From NCBI GenBank assembly GCA_030345135.1, contig CP128386.1, positions 3,311,677 to 3,375,676 on the forward strand: a stretch of DNA of 64,000 nucleotides. Reading direction: 5' to 3'. Positions 1 to 9,567 of this stretch are shown here, piece after piece (the first letter of the stretch is position 1; the number at the start of each line of letters is the position of its first letter). The position numbers and the translations under genes are program-made. Source of the DNA: Chitinophagaceae bacterium DXS. GTDB taxonomy: Bacteria > Bacteroidota > Bacteroidia > Chitinophagales > Chitinophagaceae. Below the pieces are notes generated by a model. The model worked only from the letters and a program-made list of their open reading frames with translations. It searched no databases and was not told the DNA's origin.

Positions 1-544
1 ACGCCTTAACCTTTTTTTGAAAATCAGGATGAAGATCTGTCATCACTCCACCGGGTACCATGTAATTCATGGTGAGTCGTGCACCACAGGTTTCTTCCAT
101 TATTTCGGTGATCATTTCACGCTCCCTGAAAGCATAAAAGAAAGGTGTAAAGGCGCCCAGATCCATAGCCATGGCACCCCACCACAATTCGTGTGAGGCT
201 ATACGTGTAAGCTCATCCATAATAACACGTATATACTGCGCTCTTTGCGGCACTTCTATTTGTAAACCCTTTTCTACCGTTAATGCACATGCGTGATTGT
301 TGATGTGGGCAGAAAGGTAATCCATGCGGCTGGTGGCATAAATAAATTGCCTGTAGGTAAGGCTTTCACACATTTTTTCAATAGAGCGATGGATATAACC
401 CAGATGCGGTTCAACCTTTTTTATCGTCTCTCCCTGCAGTGTAATCACGAGGTGCAACACGCCATGTGTAGCGGGATGCTGGGGGCCTACATTTACAACC
501 AATTCGTCGTCACTATTATTAACAATCTGTGTTTCTGTATACAT
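1..544 (-). CDS. nuoD: NADH-quinone oxidoreductase subunit D, 5' part only
   Basis: Partial gene: the first 181 codons are visible and the rest lies beyond the left edge. The reading frame starts at the ATG at 544-542 (MYTETQIVNN) and shows the NuoD hallmark GPQHPATHG near residue 20, then EPHLGYIHR, and later ELWWGAMAMDLGAFTPFFY. NuoD is the 49-kDa quinone-site subunit of the peripheral arm of complex I, on the cytoplasmic face. It follows nuoC on the same strand with a 37-bp gap, so it belongs to the nuoABCD run. NuoC and NuoD are separate here, unlike the fused NuoCD of E. coli. Identity is very secure. Confidence 0.95.
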   Translation of the reverse strand, partial: MYTETQIVNNSDDELVVNVGPQHPATHGVLHLVITLQGETIKKVEPHLGYIHRSIEKMCESLTYRQFIYATSRMDYLSAHINNHACALTVEKGLQIEVPQRAQYIRVIMDELTRIASHELWWGAMAMDLGAFTPFFYAFREREMITEIMEETCGARLTMNYMVPGGVMTDLHPDFQKKVKA

Positions 545-581
545 AATGGCTCATGTGTGTCCCGCTTGCGGGAATGAAGCT

Positions 582-1034
582 TTATAATTTTATCATGTTA
601 ACAGGGTCCTCAAAGTCTTTACGCAATGGATAACCTTCGAAGTCTTCTGTTAAGATTAATCGTCTTAGATCAGAATGATTTATAAACCGTACACCAAATA
701 AGTCAAATACTTCCCGTTCATGAAAGTCTGCGGTTTTCCATATATCAGAAACAGTTTCTATCTGCGGGTCGTTTCTGTCAACTTTTGCTTTGACAACTAT
801 TGCCTGCCTGTGGCAGGTAGATGTTAGATGATACACTGTTGTAAAATGTGTTTTCCAGTCTACACAGGTCAGGCAAAACAAATAATCGAAATGATAAGGC
901 GCATTATACAGCAATGTTGCCAGCTGCTTCCATTGTGCCGCATCAATCTGAATGGTAAGCCATTCCCCGCTTTCATCAAAGGTTGCGGAAGGCAGGGGGC
1001 CGGAAACCAACTCTTTTATTACTTCGTTTGTCAT
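582..1034 (-). CDS. nuoC: NADH-quinone oxidoreductase subunit C
   Basis: 150 residues, short but normal for an unfused Bacteroidota NuoC (30-kDa subunit). The family core is visible: TVYHL, then [30 protein letters not shown] and [11 protein letters not shown]. NuoC packs against NuoD in the quinone module of complex I. Its ATG overlaps the nuoB stop by four bases (ATGA), which indicates translational coupling. A short palindrome (gcctgcctgtggcaggt, about 805-821) lies in frame between the YHL strand and the KAKVDR strand, encoding the loop STCHRQ; it looks like a REP-type insertion that the protein tolerates. Confidence 0.95.
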   Translation of the reverse strand: MTNEVIKELVSGPLPSATFDESGEWLTIQIDAAQWKQLATLLYNAPYHFDYLFCLTCVDWKTHFTTVYHLTSTCHRQAIVVKAKVDRNDPQIETVSDIWKTADFHEREVFDLFGVRFINHSDLRRLILTEDFEGYPLRKDFEDPVNMIKL

Positions 1035-1594
1035 AGCTGAATTGGATTTGCTTTTATTTGTTCTCTTGTCAATCCGCTTTTTATTTTTCCCTGTAATGTG
1101 ATCAACGCATGAAGCAAGGCTTCAGGACGGGGAGGACAGCCCGGTATATATACATCAACTGGTATCACATGGTCTGCGCCTTTTACTACAGAATAGGTAT
1201 TGTAAAAGAACGGACCGCCGCTAATGGCGCAGGCACCCATTGCTATAACGTATTTGGGATCGGCCATTTGGTCATACAACCGCTTTAGTACCGGCGCCAT
1301 CTTTTGAACGATAGTACCGGCTACAATGATAACATCTGCCTGACGGGGTGAAGCTCTCGCAACTTCAAAGCCAAACCGTGAAAAATCGTATTTGGAAGAT
1401 GCCACACTCATCATTTCAATGCCACAGCAACTGGTAGCGAAAGTGAGTGGCCACAATGAGTTTGAACGGGCCCAGTTGATCACATCCTGAATGGTGGAAG
1501 CTATTATACCGCCACCCGGAGTAACAATCACACGACCAGGAAAGTCTTCCTGCTGTTTAGCCTGTGGCTCTGCTGTTAATTCTGTTACATCCAT
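1031..1594 (-). CDS. nuoB: NADH-quinone oxidoreductase subunit B
   Basis: 187 residues, usual size for NuoB (PSST subunit), which carries the terminal [4Fe-4S] cluster N2 that hands electrons to quinone. All four cluster ligands can be seen: the tandem Cys pair in [11 protein letters not shown], the Cys in MGACAISGG and the Cys in [14 protein letters not shown]. The N-terminal ~25 residues are a variable extension. The ATG overlaps the end of nuoA by 10 bp and the stop overlaps nuoC by 4 bp, so nuoA-B-C are translated as one unit. Confidence 0.97.
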   Translation of the reverse strand: MDVTELTAEPQAKQQEDFPGRVIVTPGGGIIASTIQDVINWARSNSLWPLTFATSCCGIEMMSVASSKYDFSRFGFEVARASPRQADVIIVAGTIVQKMAPVLKRLYDQMADPKYVIAMGACAISGGPFFYNTYSVVKGADHVIPVDVYIPGCPPRPEALLHALITLQGKIKSGLTREQIKANPIQL

Positions 1595-1935
1595 TTCAAC
1601 GCTCCTTTTTTGTGGGCGTACAGAAAGCCCATAAATAAAATAAAAATGAAAATGAGTATTTCAAACAATGCAGTTATCCCTACTTTTTTTACTACTACTG
1701 CCCAGGGATACATGAACACCATTTCCACATCAAAAATGAGGAACAGCAGTGCAAACAAATAATACCCCACATTAAACTGGTGCCACGGTGAAGTTTGTGT
1801 AGGAATACCGCATTCATATGGCTGGCCTTTCTGTGCGTTCCTGCTCCCTTTCGTAAATAATTTACCAGCCAAAATGCCGCCCGCTGAGAAAGCTATCGCT
1901 GCGATTGTTAATACTATTAGTGAAAAAGCGCCCAT
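1585..1935 (-). CDS. nuoA: NADH-quinone oxidoreductase subunit A
   Basis: 116 residues with three hydrophobic segments (about 5-25, 58-80 and 86-108), as expected for NuoA, a membrane subunit of complex I next to the quinone chamber. The family loop between helices 1 and 2, [20 protein letters not shown], is present, including the conserved Cys, and [10 protein letters not shown] with its acidic residues follows. It is the first nuo gene; 135 bp separate it from korB upstream on the same strand, so it may have its own promoter or be read through from korAB. Confidence 0.95.
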   Translation of the reverse strand: MGAFSLIVLTIAAIAFSAGGILAGKLFTKGSRNAQKGQPYECGIPTQTSPWHQFNVGYYLFALLFLIFDVEMVFMYPWAVVVKKVGITALFEILIFIFILFMGFLYAHKKGALKWM

Positions 1936-2070
1936 ATATTTACTTTATCTGATGTATGTTTTACGTTTCAAGTTGTAAGATCAGCGTCACACACAACCGT
2001 CATCTTCACTATTCACAACACGGATAAATTGTTTATTCAACAATATCTCCTCCTCCCCCTTATTTCTTCA

Positions 2071-3111
2071 TCATAATATTGTCCAGGTTTTTTCTCCTGA
2101 CAATATTCTGTCTAAAGACATTCGTCCTTTAGAGGCATTCAGGGCTTCAATCTGGGCCGAAAGAATTTCTTCATACACCGGCCTTTCCTGTGAATAAATT
2201 ACACCAAACGGCCGGGGGAAAGCGACGTCGTTAAATGTTGTATCAAAAAATCTTGAAATGAAAATTGCTTTTGTTTTATCGTTTTCGTCGTGGATCCACA
2301 AATCATCAACACTTATGTTTTGCTCCTGTAAGTTTACAATTACAGGAGTCAGTCCATCCAGTTTGATCCCTTTCTCATCATTGTTTCCAAACAAAAGCGG
2401 CTTGCCATGTTCTAACCGGATTGCTTCTTCATTTTTAGTTTCCTTATCTGAGAACGCAAAGAAAGCCCCATCGTTAAACACCGGGCAATTTTGATACACT
2501 TCCACAAAAGAAGTTCCTTTATGTGCATGCGCTTTCTTCAAAATGCTTTGCATATGTTTAGGATCCCGGTCCAGTGTGCGGGCTACAAAAGATGCTTTAG
2601 CACTTAATGCCAGCTCTATTGAATTGAAGGGTTCTTCAATGGACCCATAAGGAGAGGTCTTTGTTATTTTTCCTTTTTCCGAAGTGGGTGAGTATTGTCC
2701 TTTGGTGAGGCTGTAGATCTGATTATTGAACATCAGGTAGTTTATGTCAAAATTCTTCCTCATCAAATGAATGAAATGGTTTCCGCCAATAGATAATGAA
2801 TCACCATCACCGGAAATTACCCATACGCTTAACTCCGGATTGGCAGCTTTTACACCTGACGCAATGGCGGCAGCACGGCCGTGAATAGAGTGCATACCAT
2901 AGGTATCCATATAATAAGTGAAACGTGATGAACAACCTATTCCGGAAATAAAAACAAAATTTTCTTTCGGCACACCCAGATCAGGAAAGATGGTTTGTAC
3001 TTGTTTTAAAATAGAATAATCGCCGCAACCGGGACACCATTTCACATCCGCTTCCGGCGCAAAATCTTTAGGTGTGAGCTTTATTTTTTCATTTGTAGCA
3101 ATCGTTTCCAT
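2071..3111 (-). CDS. korB: 2-oxoacid:ferredoxin oxidoreductase, beta subunit (KorB type)
   Basis: 346 residues. It carries the thiamine-diphosphate and part of the [4Fe-4S] site of the oxidoreductase that decarboxylates a 2-oxoacid (most likely 2-oxoglutarate) to the acyl-CoA and reduces ferredoxin. Visible motifs: CPGCGDYSILK near residue 26, GIGCSSRF, and the ThDP/Mg motif GDGDSLSIGG followed by NNQIYSLTKGQYSPTSE. Its ATG abuts the korA stop with no gap, so the two subunits are coupled. The pairing with a gamma-alpha fusion and the GQYSPTS signature favour the 2-oxoglutarate type over the pyruvate type, but the substrate is inferred from family only. Confidence 0.93.
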   Translation of the reverse strand: METIATNEKIKLTPKDFAPEADVKWCPGCGDYSILKQVQTIFPDLGVPKENFVFISGIGCSSRFTYYMDTYGMHSIHGRAAAIASGVKAANPELSVWVISGDGDSLSIGGNHFIHLMRKNFDINYLMFNNQIYSLTKGQYSPTSEKGKITKTSPYGSIEEPFNSIELALSAKASFVARTLDRDPKHMQSILKKAHAHKGTSFVEVYQNCPVFNDGAFFAFSDKETKNEEAIRLEHGKPLLFGNNDEKGIKLDGLTPVIVNLQEQNISVDDLWIHDENDKTKAIFISRFFDTTFNDVAFPRPFGVIYSQERPVYEEILSAQIEALNASKGRMSLDRILSGEKTWTIL

Positions 3112-4992
3112 TTACGCTGATTTTAAGGTTTTAAGTATTTTTTCCTTCATCTCAACTGTGGTAAAAGGCATTCCCTGCACTTTGGAAAAACCGGTTGCCG
3201 GAACCAGGTATTTTGCCCTGATCAGTTGTAACAATTGTCCGCAATTCATTTCCGGAATTAAAACCTTGTCGAAGCCATTCAGCAACTCACCTAAGTTCCT
3301 GGGAAATGGATTAATATAACGCAGATGAACATGAGCAATATCATAACCTTCTGTGAGCAATTCCTTTACAGCTGTTTTAATAGCCCCGTAAGTAGATCCC
3401 CAACCTAATACCAATAGTTTAGCATTTGTATTGCCGGTTTCGGGCTGTGCTAAAGGAAGGTTGTCCGCGATTTTTTTTACTTTCTCCGCCCTCAGCCGGA
3501 TCATGGTTTCATGATTAGCCGGTTCGTAACAAACGTTCCCCGTACCATCCTGTTTTTCCAGGCCGCCTATACGATGAACAAGCCCTTTGGTGCCGGGTTT
3601 GATCCAGGGACGCACCAGGTTTTCATTTCGTTTATATGGCTGCAACGATCCATCTTCTCCGTTGGGCCTATCCAAAAACGAAACCATGATATTTCTCACT
3701 TCAGAAGCTTTAGGAAATTTCCATGGTTCTGAGCCATTGGCTATATAGCCATCACTTAAAAATATAACTGGCGTCATATGTTCCACTGAGAGCTTACATG
3801 CTTCGAACACAGTCTCAAAACAATCAGAAGGCGATGATGCAGCCATCACTATTACAGGTGCTTCGCCATGACGGCCATGCATAGCCATTAATAGATCAGC
3901 TTGCTCTGTTTTAGTAGGCAAACCCGTGGAAGGCCCTCCGCGCTGAACATCTATTACTACCAAAGGCTGCTCTAACATGGTGGCGAGACCCAAGGCTTCT
4001 GTTTTTAAAGACATTCCCGGACCAGAAGTGGTGGTGACGGCAAGATGGCCTGCGTATGATGCTCCAATGGCCGAACAGATACCTGCAATTTCATCCTCGG
4101 CCTGGAACGTTTTTACACCGTCGGCTTTGTATTTTGAAAGCTCCTGCAAAATATCCGTTGCAGGAGTAATGGGATAAGAACCCAAAAACAACGGCAATCC
4201 TGATTTTTCAGATGCTGCTATCAAGCCTATGGCTGTGGCATGATTGCCTGTTATGTTACGATACGTACCCGCAGGCAACTTTGCCGCAGCCACCTTGTAT
4301 TGTGTAACAAAAATCTCTGTATTCTCACCGTAGTTCCATCCCGCTTGTAACGCTTTGGCGTTGGCGTTTGCTATCTCAGGCTTTTTACCAAACTTTTCTT
4401 TGATGAAACTCAAGGTATAGTCCAGCGGTTTATCAAACATCCAGAATAGTAGACCGAGTACAAACATATTTTTGGAACGCTCTACTTCCTTAACACCCAG
4501 CCCCTGATCTGCCAAACATTCTTTGGTGAGTCTTGTAATATCTACCTTGTGTACTATATAATTATCTGTTATGCTACCTTCCAGCGGATCGATACCCTCC
4601 GGATATTTGGCAAGCGATAAATTTTTATGATCGAACCCTTGTATGTTGGCAATGATAACGCCGCCTTTTTTTAAACGGGGCAAATCAACTTTTAATGCAG
4701 CAGCATTCATTGCCACAAGTACATCATATTTGTCGCCGGGTGTATAGATCTCAGTACTTCCAAAATTAATCTGAAAGCCTGAAACACCTGCCACTGTGCC
4801 TATTGGGGCACGTATTTCGGATGGAAAATCAGGAAAGGTACTCAGATCATTTCCAAACCATGCGGCAGTATCTGTAAACTGCATGCCGGTTAGCTGCATA
4901 CCATCGCCGGAGTCTCCGGCAAAGCGGACAACAACTTGATCCATCTCTTTTATCGAAACACTTTTCTTTATTCCTCTTTCTGAAGCTTCCAT
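3112..4992 (-). CDS. korA: 2-oxoacid:ferredoxin oxidoreductase, gamma-alpha fusion subunit (KorA type)
   Basis: 626 residues. The N-terminal ~200 residues are the gamma domain (VVRFAGDSGDGMQLTG, later FPSEIRAPIGTVAGVSGFQ); the alpha domain follows from about residue 245 (GNHATAIGLIAASEKSG, FLGSYPITPATDILQELS, QAEDEIAGICSAIGASYAG, TTTSGPGMSLKTEALGLA). The alpha domain binds the pyrimidine of thiamine diphosphate and the oxoacid. The fused arrangement is the common one in Bacteroidota and aerobic OGOR enzymes. It sits directly upstream of korB and downstream of a ferredoxin gene on the same strand, so the electron acceptor is probably encoded next door. Confidence 0.94.
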   Translation of the reverse strand: MEASERGIKKSVSIKEMDQVVVRFAGDSGDGMQLTGMQFTDTAAWFGNDLSTFPDFPSEIRAPIGTVAGVSGFQINFGSTEIYTPGDKYDVLVAMNAAALKVDLPRLKKGGVIIANIQGFDHKNLSLAKYPEGIDPLEGSITDNYIVHKVDITRLTKECLADQGLGVKEVERSKNMFVLGLLFWMFDKPLDYTLSFIKEKFGKKPEIANANAKALQAGWNYGENTEIFVTQYKVAAAKLPAGTYRNITGNHATAIGLIAASEKSGLPLFLGSYPITPATDILQELSKYKADGVKTFQAEDEIAGICSAIGASYAGHLAVTTTSGPGMSLKTEALGLATMLEQPLVVIDVQRGGPSTGLPTKTEQADLLMAMHGRHGEAPVIVMAASSPSDCFETVFEACKLSVEHMTPVIFLSDGYIANGSEPWKFPKASEVRNIMVSFLDRPNGEDGSLQPYKRNENLVRPWIKPGTKGLVHRIGGLEKQDGTGNVCYEPANHETMIRLRAEKVKKIADNLPLAQPETGNTNAKLLVLGWGSTYGAIKTAVKELLTEGYDIAHVHLRYINPFPRNLGELLNGFDKVLIPEMNCGQLLQLIRAKYLVPATGFSKVQGMPFTTVEMKEKILKTLKSA

Positions 4993-5131
4993 ATGAAGAA
5001 ATCGTTTGGATTATTTGGATTTTTATGATTACCATCAGCTTCGATCAAAAACAAATGGAGTGATTGTTCTTAATGAAAAGGTGTCATAAAATTTTGCAGC
5101 AGGCACAAAAAGTATTCAATTGAAAAGGTTT

Positions 5132-5479
5132 TCAGGCGTGCAGTAATTCTTTTTTAGCTAGCAATTGTTCCACCGTTTCGGCGTAGTTTTCATCCGATAC
5201 ACAACAATCTACCGGACAAACGGAAGCGCACTGGGGCTCTTCATGAAATCCCTGGCATTCAGTACATTTGTCGAACACAATATAATAGGTGTCTGTTGAA
5301 ATTGGTGCTTGTCGCTCATCTACCTGTATTGTTGTTCCGTTTTTACGTGTGATGCTGCCTTTTATCGTTGTGCCGTCGGCGATGGTCCATTCAGCACCTG
5401 CTTCATAAATCGCATTATTAGGACATTCTGGTTCGCAGGCACCACAATTGATACAATCTTCGGTTATTTTAATAGCCAT
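5132..5479 (-). CDS. 2[4Fe-4S] ferredoxin, Alvin-like spacing
   Basis: I start this at the ATG at 5479-5477 (MAIKITEDCINC), because ferredoxins of this group begin there; a frame-open extension of 34 residues up to 5581 has no family support. The 115-residue protein has a first cluster motif CINCGACEPECP and a second CTECQGFHEEPQCASVCPVDCC, i.e. C-x2-C-x8-C-x3-CP, the long-spaced second motif of Allochromatium-type ferredoxins with very low potentials. About 45 residues are inserted between the two motifs. It lies just upstream of korAB and divergent from nifJ, so it is the likely electron carrier for both 2-oxoacid oxidoreductases. Confidence 0.9.
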   Translation of the reverse strand: MAIKITEDCINCGACEPECPNNAIYEAGAEWTIADGTTIKGSITRKNGTTIQVDERQAPISTDTYYIVFDKCTECQGFHEEPQCASVCPVDCCVSDENYAETVEQLLAKKELLHA

Positions 5480-5638
5480 GAGTGATAAATGTTTAGGAAT
5501 GATTATTTTTTGTTTTGATAAAGGAACCCTGATTTTTGGAAGTAGTATATGATAAAAGTTATGTTTATCGCTGACATTCATCAGTTTTTAAAATTCCAGC
5601 TCTAAATAGCTTGCCTAAAATTCAAATCACAAATCATT

Positions 5639-8600
5639 ATGCATCCTATTTTAGATTCGCAGGGGGTTGATACTTTATCAACAAAAAAGAAACTATCCAT
5701 AATGGATGGCAATGAAGCTGCTGCTTATGTTGCGTATAAGTGCAGTGAAGTATGTGCTATTTATCCTATTACCCCATCATCCGCTATGGGTGAATGGAGC
5801 GATGAATGGAGCAGTAATGGCAGAACCAATATTTACGGACAGATACCCAAAGTAATTGAAATGCAAAGCGAGGCCGGAGCAGCCGGCGCTCTCCATGGCG
5901 CGCTGCAAGGTGGCGTTTTAGCTACAACATTTACCTGCTCACAAGGATTGTTGTTAATGATTCCCAACATGTATAAAATTGCAGGTGAGTTAACGCCTAC
6001 AGTTTTTCATATAGCGGCAAGAGCATTGGCCACGCATGCCTTGTCCATTTTTGGCGATCACAGCGATGTGATGGCAGTTCGTTCTACTGGCTTCGCACAA
6101 CTGTTTGGCGCAAATCCGCAGCAGGCGCATGATATGGCCATGATTGCCACAACAGCTTCTTTGCGTTCAAGCGTTCCCTTTTTAAATATATTTGACGGCT
6201 TCCGCACTTCTCATGAAATTAATGAAGTGGACATTCTGCCTGATGATATCATCAGGCAAATGATAAATGAAGAAGATGTTATAAGACACAGAAACCGTTC
6301 GCTTAATCCTTCTAACCCCTTTATCAGGGGTACGGCACAAAATCCTGATGTGTTTTTCCAGGGCAGGGAAGCTGCAAACCAATACTACCAGAATGTTCCC
6401 GGCATTGTAGAAGATACGATGAAGCAATTTGCTTCGCTTACGGGCCGCTCTTATAAATTATTTGAATATTACGGCGACCCTCAGGCAGAAAGTGTTATTA
6501 TCATTATGGGTTCAGGCGGCGGCGCTGTAGAAGAAACCGTAAACTATCTGAATAATCGCGGTAAAAAAACAGGTTGCCTGCAAATACATCTTTACCGTCC
6601 TTTCTCGGTGACACATTTTTTAAATGCGCTGCCTGAAACAGTCAAAAAAATTGCAGTGCTGGATCGCTGTAAGGAAAACGGAGCTATTGGTGAGCCGCTG
6701 TTCATGGATGTTGTAAATGCTATACATGCACAATGGGAACATGGTACACCTGTGATTATTGGAGGTCGCTATGGACTTGGCTCCAAAGAGTTTAGTCCGG
6801 GTATGGTGAAAAGTATTTTTGATGAACTGGATCAACAAAATCCCAAAAAACAATTTACCGTAGGTATTAATGATGATGTGACTTTTACCAGTCTTGATTA
6901 TGATAAAAGTTTCTCTTTGGAAAATCAGCATCTTTTCCGGGGATTGTTCTTTGGGCTTGGTGCCGATGGCACTGTCAGCGCCAATAAAAATACCATCAAA
7001 ATTATCGGGGATGTTACTGACAATCATGTGCAGGCCTATTTTGTATATGACTCCAAAAAATCAGGTTCCTTAACAACATCTCACCTTCGTTTTAGCAACA
7101 AGCCTATTCACTCCACATACCTGATTAACTCAGCAAATTTCATCGCCTGCCATCACTTTCATTTTCTTGAAAAATTTGATGTACTGAAAGATGCAGAGCA
7201 TGGCGCTACATTGTTGCTCAATTCGCCTTATGATAAAGAGGAAACATGGAAGCAACTTCCGCAGAAAGTGCAAAAGGAAATTATCGAAAAAGAATTGAAA
7301 TTCTACATAATCAATGCCTCTAAGGTGGCAAGGGAAACAGGTATGGGATCGCGCATTAATTCCATTTTGCAAACCTGCTTCTTTGCTATCAGCAATATCA
7401 TGCCTAAGAATGAAGCTATTGCTTACATTAAGAAAAGTATAAGAAAATCGTATAGCCGCAAGGGTGAGGCTGTAGTACAGAAAAATTTTGATGCTATAGA
7501 TAAAACACTGGCAAATCTTTTTGAAGTTGACTATAACGGTTATAAACCAGGCAATAAAGAAATAGAAGGCCTTGCCGTAGAAAATGCTTCTGATTTTGTA
7601 AAGAACATACTCACAAAAGTTATTGCAGGAATGGGTGACGAACTGCCGGTGAGTGCATTTCCGGCTGATGGTACTTATCCCTCAGCTACTACCAAGATTG
7701 AAAAAAGAAATATTGCGGACCAGGTTCCCGTTTGGGATCCATCGCTTTGCTCCCAATGCGGCAAATGTTTTTTTGTATGCCCTCATGCAGCTATTCGTCC
7801 TAAAGTTTATAATAAAGAGTTGCTGAACAATGCTCCTGATGCTTTTAAACATGTCGCACCAATAGGTAAAGAGTTTTTAAAAGACCAGGAAGCTTATACA
7901 TTGCAGGTTTCTGTTGAAGACTGTACCGGTTGCAACTTATGCTACGAAGCGTGCCCGGTAGAAAGTAAAACACAACCGGGGCATAAGGCTGTAAATATGC
8001 AAGACGTAATTCCGTTGAAAGAGACAGAAAAGCAAAACTGGGAATTCTTCCTTTCAATACCGGATATTGACCGCACCAGGGTTAATCGTAATACGGTAAA
8101 AGGATCACAACTATTGGAACCATTATTTGAATTTTCCGGAGCCTGCAGCGGATGCGGTGAAACACCTTACCTTAAACTACTTACGCAGTTGTTCGGTGAT
8201 CGCATGTTGGTAGCAAATGCTACAGGATGCTCTTCAATTTACGGAGGAAATCTGCCTACTACACCCTGGGCTAAAAACCATGAAGGCTGTGGGCCGGCCT
8301 GGGCTAACTCCTTGTTTGAAGACAATGCTGAATTTGGATTAGGCATTAAACTGGCAGCTGACCAAAAAAGAGATTTCGCTAAGAACTTGCTGACTCAATT
8401 AGCCGCGGAAGTGGGTGAAGAACTGGCAAACGCCATTTTAAATAATCATGAGAATGAGGAAACCCAGCTGATACAGCAACGCCAGGATGTAAACAAATTA
8501 AAAGACCGTTTAAGAACACTTACAAATCCTTTGGCCAGTCAATTGCTGCACATTGCCGACTTCCTGCAACGCAAATCCCTATGGATCGTAGGCGGTGACG

Positions 8601-9208
8601 GATGGGCGTATGACATCGGTTTCAGCGGCCTGGACCATGTATTATCCACTGGCGAAAATGTGAATATTCTTGTATTAGATACTGAAGTATATTCCAATAC
8701 CGGCGGGCAGAAGTCAAAGTCAACACCTACTGGAGCAAGTGCCAAATTTTCCATAAAAGGAAAAACAACAGGTAAAAAGGATCTTGCCATGCAGGCAATA
8801 GCACATGGTACGGCCTACGTTGCCGAAATTGCTATGGGCGCAAATGATGTACATGCATTAAAAACCATACTGGAAGCAGAAGCTTTTCCGGGACCTTCTA
8901 TTATTATTGCATATAGCCATTGCATTGCGCATGGTTATGATATGGCCCACGGCATTGAGCAACAAAACCTGGCTGTTAAATCCGGTTACTGGCCTTTGTT
9001 CCGCTACAATCCTTTGAAGGAAAAGGGACAAAGATTTATGCTGGACAATAAAGAGCCGAGTGTTGCTTTGGATAACTTCCTGTATAACGAAAACCGCTTC
9101 TCGTTTGTCAAGAACAGTTCTCCCGAAAAAGCAGAAGAAGCACTTGATGCTTCCAAGGCAGCTGTACAAAGCCGTTGGGAAAGACTTGATGCATTAAAAG
9201 GTTTGTAA
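5639..9208 (+). CDS. nifJ: pyruvate:ferredoxin (flavodoxin) oxidoreductase
   Basis: 1189 residues, the full length of a single-chain PFOR. It converts pyruvate and CoA to acetyl-CoA, CO2 and reduced ferredoxin. Domains in order: ThDP-pyrimidine domain with YPITPSSAMGE; a ferredoxin-like insert with CSQCGKCFFVCP (about residue 703) and CTGCNLCYEACPVES (about 761); the cluster-binding CSGCGETPY (about 835) with ATGCSSIYGG; and the ThDP/Mg motif GGDGWAYDIGFSGLDH (about 984) with NTGGQKSKSTPTGA. Family members usually start at a position matching Met22 (ATG 5702), so the first 21 residues may be untranslated. The gene diverges from the ferredoxin gene and ends in a hairpin at 9226. Confidence 0.96.
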   Translation: MHPILDSQGVDTLSTKKKLSIMDGNEAAAYVAYKCSEVCAIYPITPSSAMGEWSDEWSSNGRTNIYGQIPKVIEMQSEAGAAGALHGALQGGVLATTFTCSQGLLLMIPNMYKIAGELTPTVFHIAARALATHALSIFGDHSDVMAVRSTGFAQLFGANPQQAHDMAMIATTASLRSSVPFLNIFDGFRTSHEINEVDILPDDIIRQMINEEDVIRHRNRSLNPSNPFIRGTAQNPDVFFQGREAANQYYQNVPGIVEDTMKQFASLTGRSYKLFEYYGDPQAESVIIIMGSGGGAVEETVNYLNNRGKKTGCLQIHLYRPFSVTHFLNALPETVKKIAVLDRCKENGAIGEPLFMDVVNAIHAQWEHGTPVIIGGRYGLGSKEFSPGMVKSIFDELDQQNPKKQFTVGINDDVTFTSLDYDKSFSLENQHLFRGLFFGLGADGTVSANKNTIKIIGDVTDNHVQAYFVYDSKKSGSLTTSHLRFSNKPIHSTYLINSANFIACHHFHFLEKFDVLKDAEHGATLLLNSPYDKEETWKQLPQKVQKEIIEKELKFYIINASKVARETGMGSRINSILQTCFFAISNIMPKNEAIAYIKKSIRKSYSRKGEAVVQKNFDAIDKTLANLFEVDYNGYKPGNKEIEGLAVENASDFVKNILTKVIAGMGDELPVSAFPADGTYPSATTKIEKRNIADQVPVWDPSLCSQCGKCFFVCPHAAIRPKVYNKELLNNAPDAFKHVAPIGKEFLKDQEAYTLQVSVEDCTGCNLCYEACPVESKTQPGHKAVNMQDVIPLKETEKQNWEFFLSIPDIDRTRVNRNTVKGSQLLEPLFEFSGACSGCGETPYLKLLTQLFGDRMLVANATGCSSIYGGNLPTTPWAKNHEGCGPAWANSLFEDNAEFGLGIKLAADQKRDFAKNLLTQLAAEVGEELANAILNNHENEETQLIQQRQDVNKLKDRLRTLTNPLASQLLHIADFLQRKSLWIVGGDGWAYDIGFSGLDHVLSTGENVNILVLDTEVYSNTGGQKSKSTPTGASAKFSIKGKTTGKKDLAMQAIAHGTAYVAEIAMGANDVHALKTILEAEAFPGPSIIIAYSHCIAHGYDMAHGIEQQNLAVKSGYWPLFRYNPLKEKGQRFMLDNKEPSVALDNFLYNENRFSFVKNSSPEKAEEALDASKAAVQSRWERLDALKGL

Positions 9209-9225
9209 AATAAAATGCAAAACAT

Positions 9226-9267
9226 AAAAGGTCGGGCAGAGTAATATTTGCCTGACCTTTTATTTTA
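9226..9267 (+). terminator. Rho-independent terminator of nifJ
   Basis: A 13-bp stem (aaaaggtcgggca at 9226-9238 pairing with tgcctgacctttt at 9249-9261, one G-T pair) is followed by a T-rich run, 17 bp after the nifJ stop codon. Confidence 0.85.
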
Positions 9268-9293
9268 TCGGCATTTTATATTAATCGAAAACC

Positions 9294-9429
9294 TCAATCC
9301 GGATTCAATGCCGTTTCCTTAATAAACACTAACATTTATCAAGTACGATTTACGAAGTACGAAGTACCTGATTCAGGCTTGCATTGCTTTTTGTAACCTC
9401 TTAAGGAAACAACAATGAATCCGGATTGA
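9294..9429. repeat. imperfect long inverted repeat, MITE-like
   Basis: Two 29-bp arms, 9294-9322 and 9401-9429, are inverted copies of each other with three or so differences (both contain aatccggattca and gtttccttaa). The 78-bp centre holds a tacgaagtacgaagtac word. No gene is inside. It could be a small non-autonomous element or a large hairpin downstream of nifJ. Confidence 0.6.
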
Positions 9430-9567
9430 TCATTCTTCTGTTTCTGTAGACAAATATTGAATTATCTTCATTTTTTTGATAATAGATAAACCATCCAAAG
9501 TGAACTAACTGTGATTTTTTCTTACATTACTCTGGTTTTAACTGTTAGCATACCCGCAAAAAAACCT

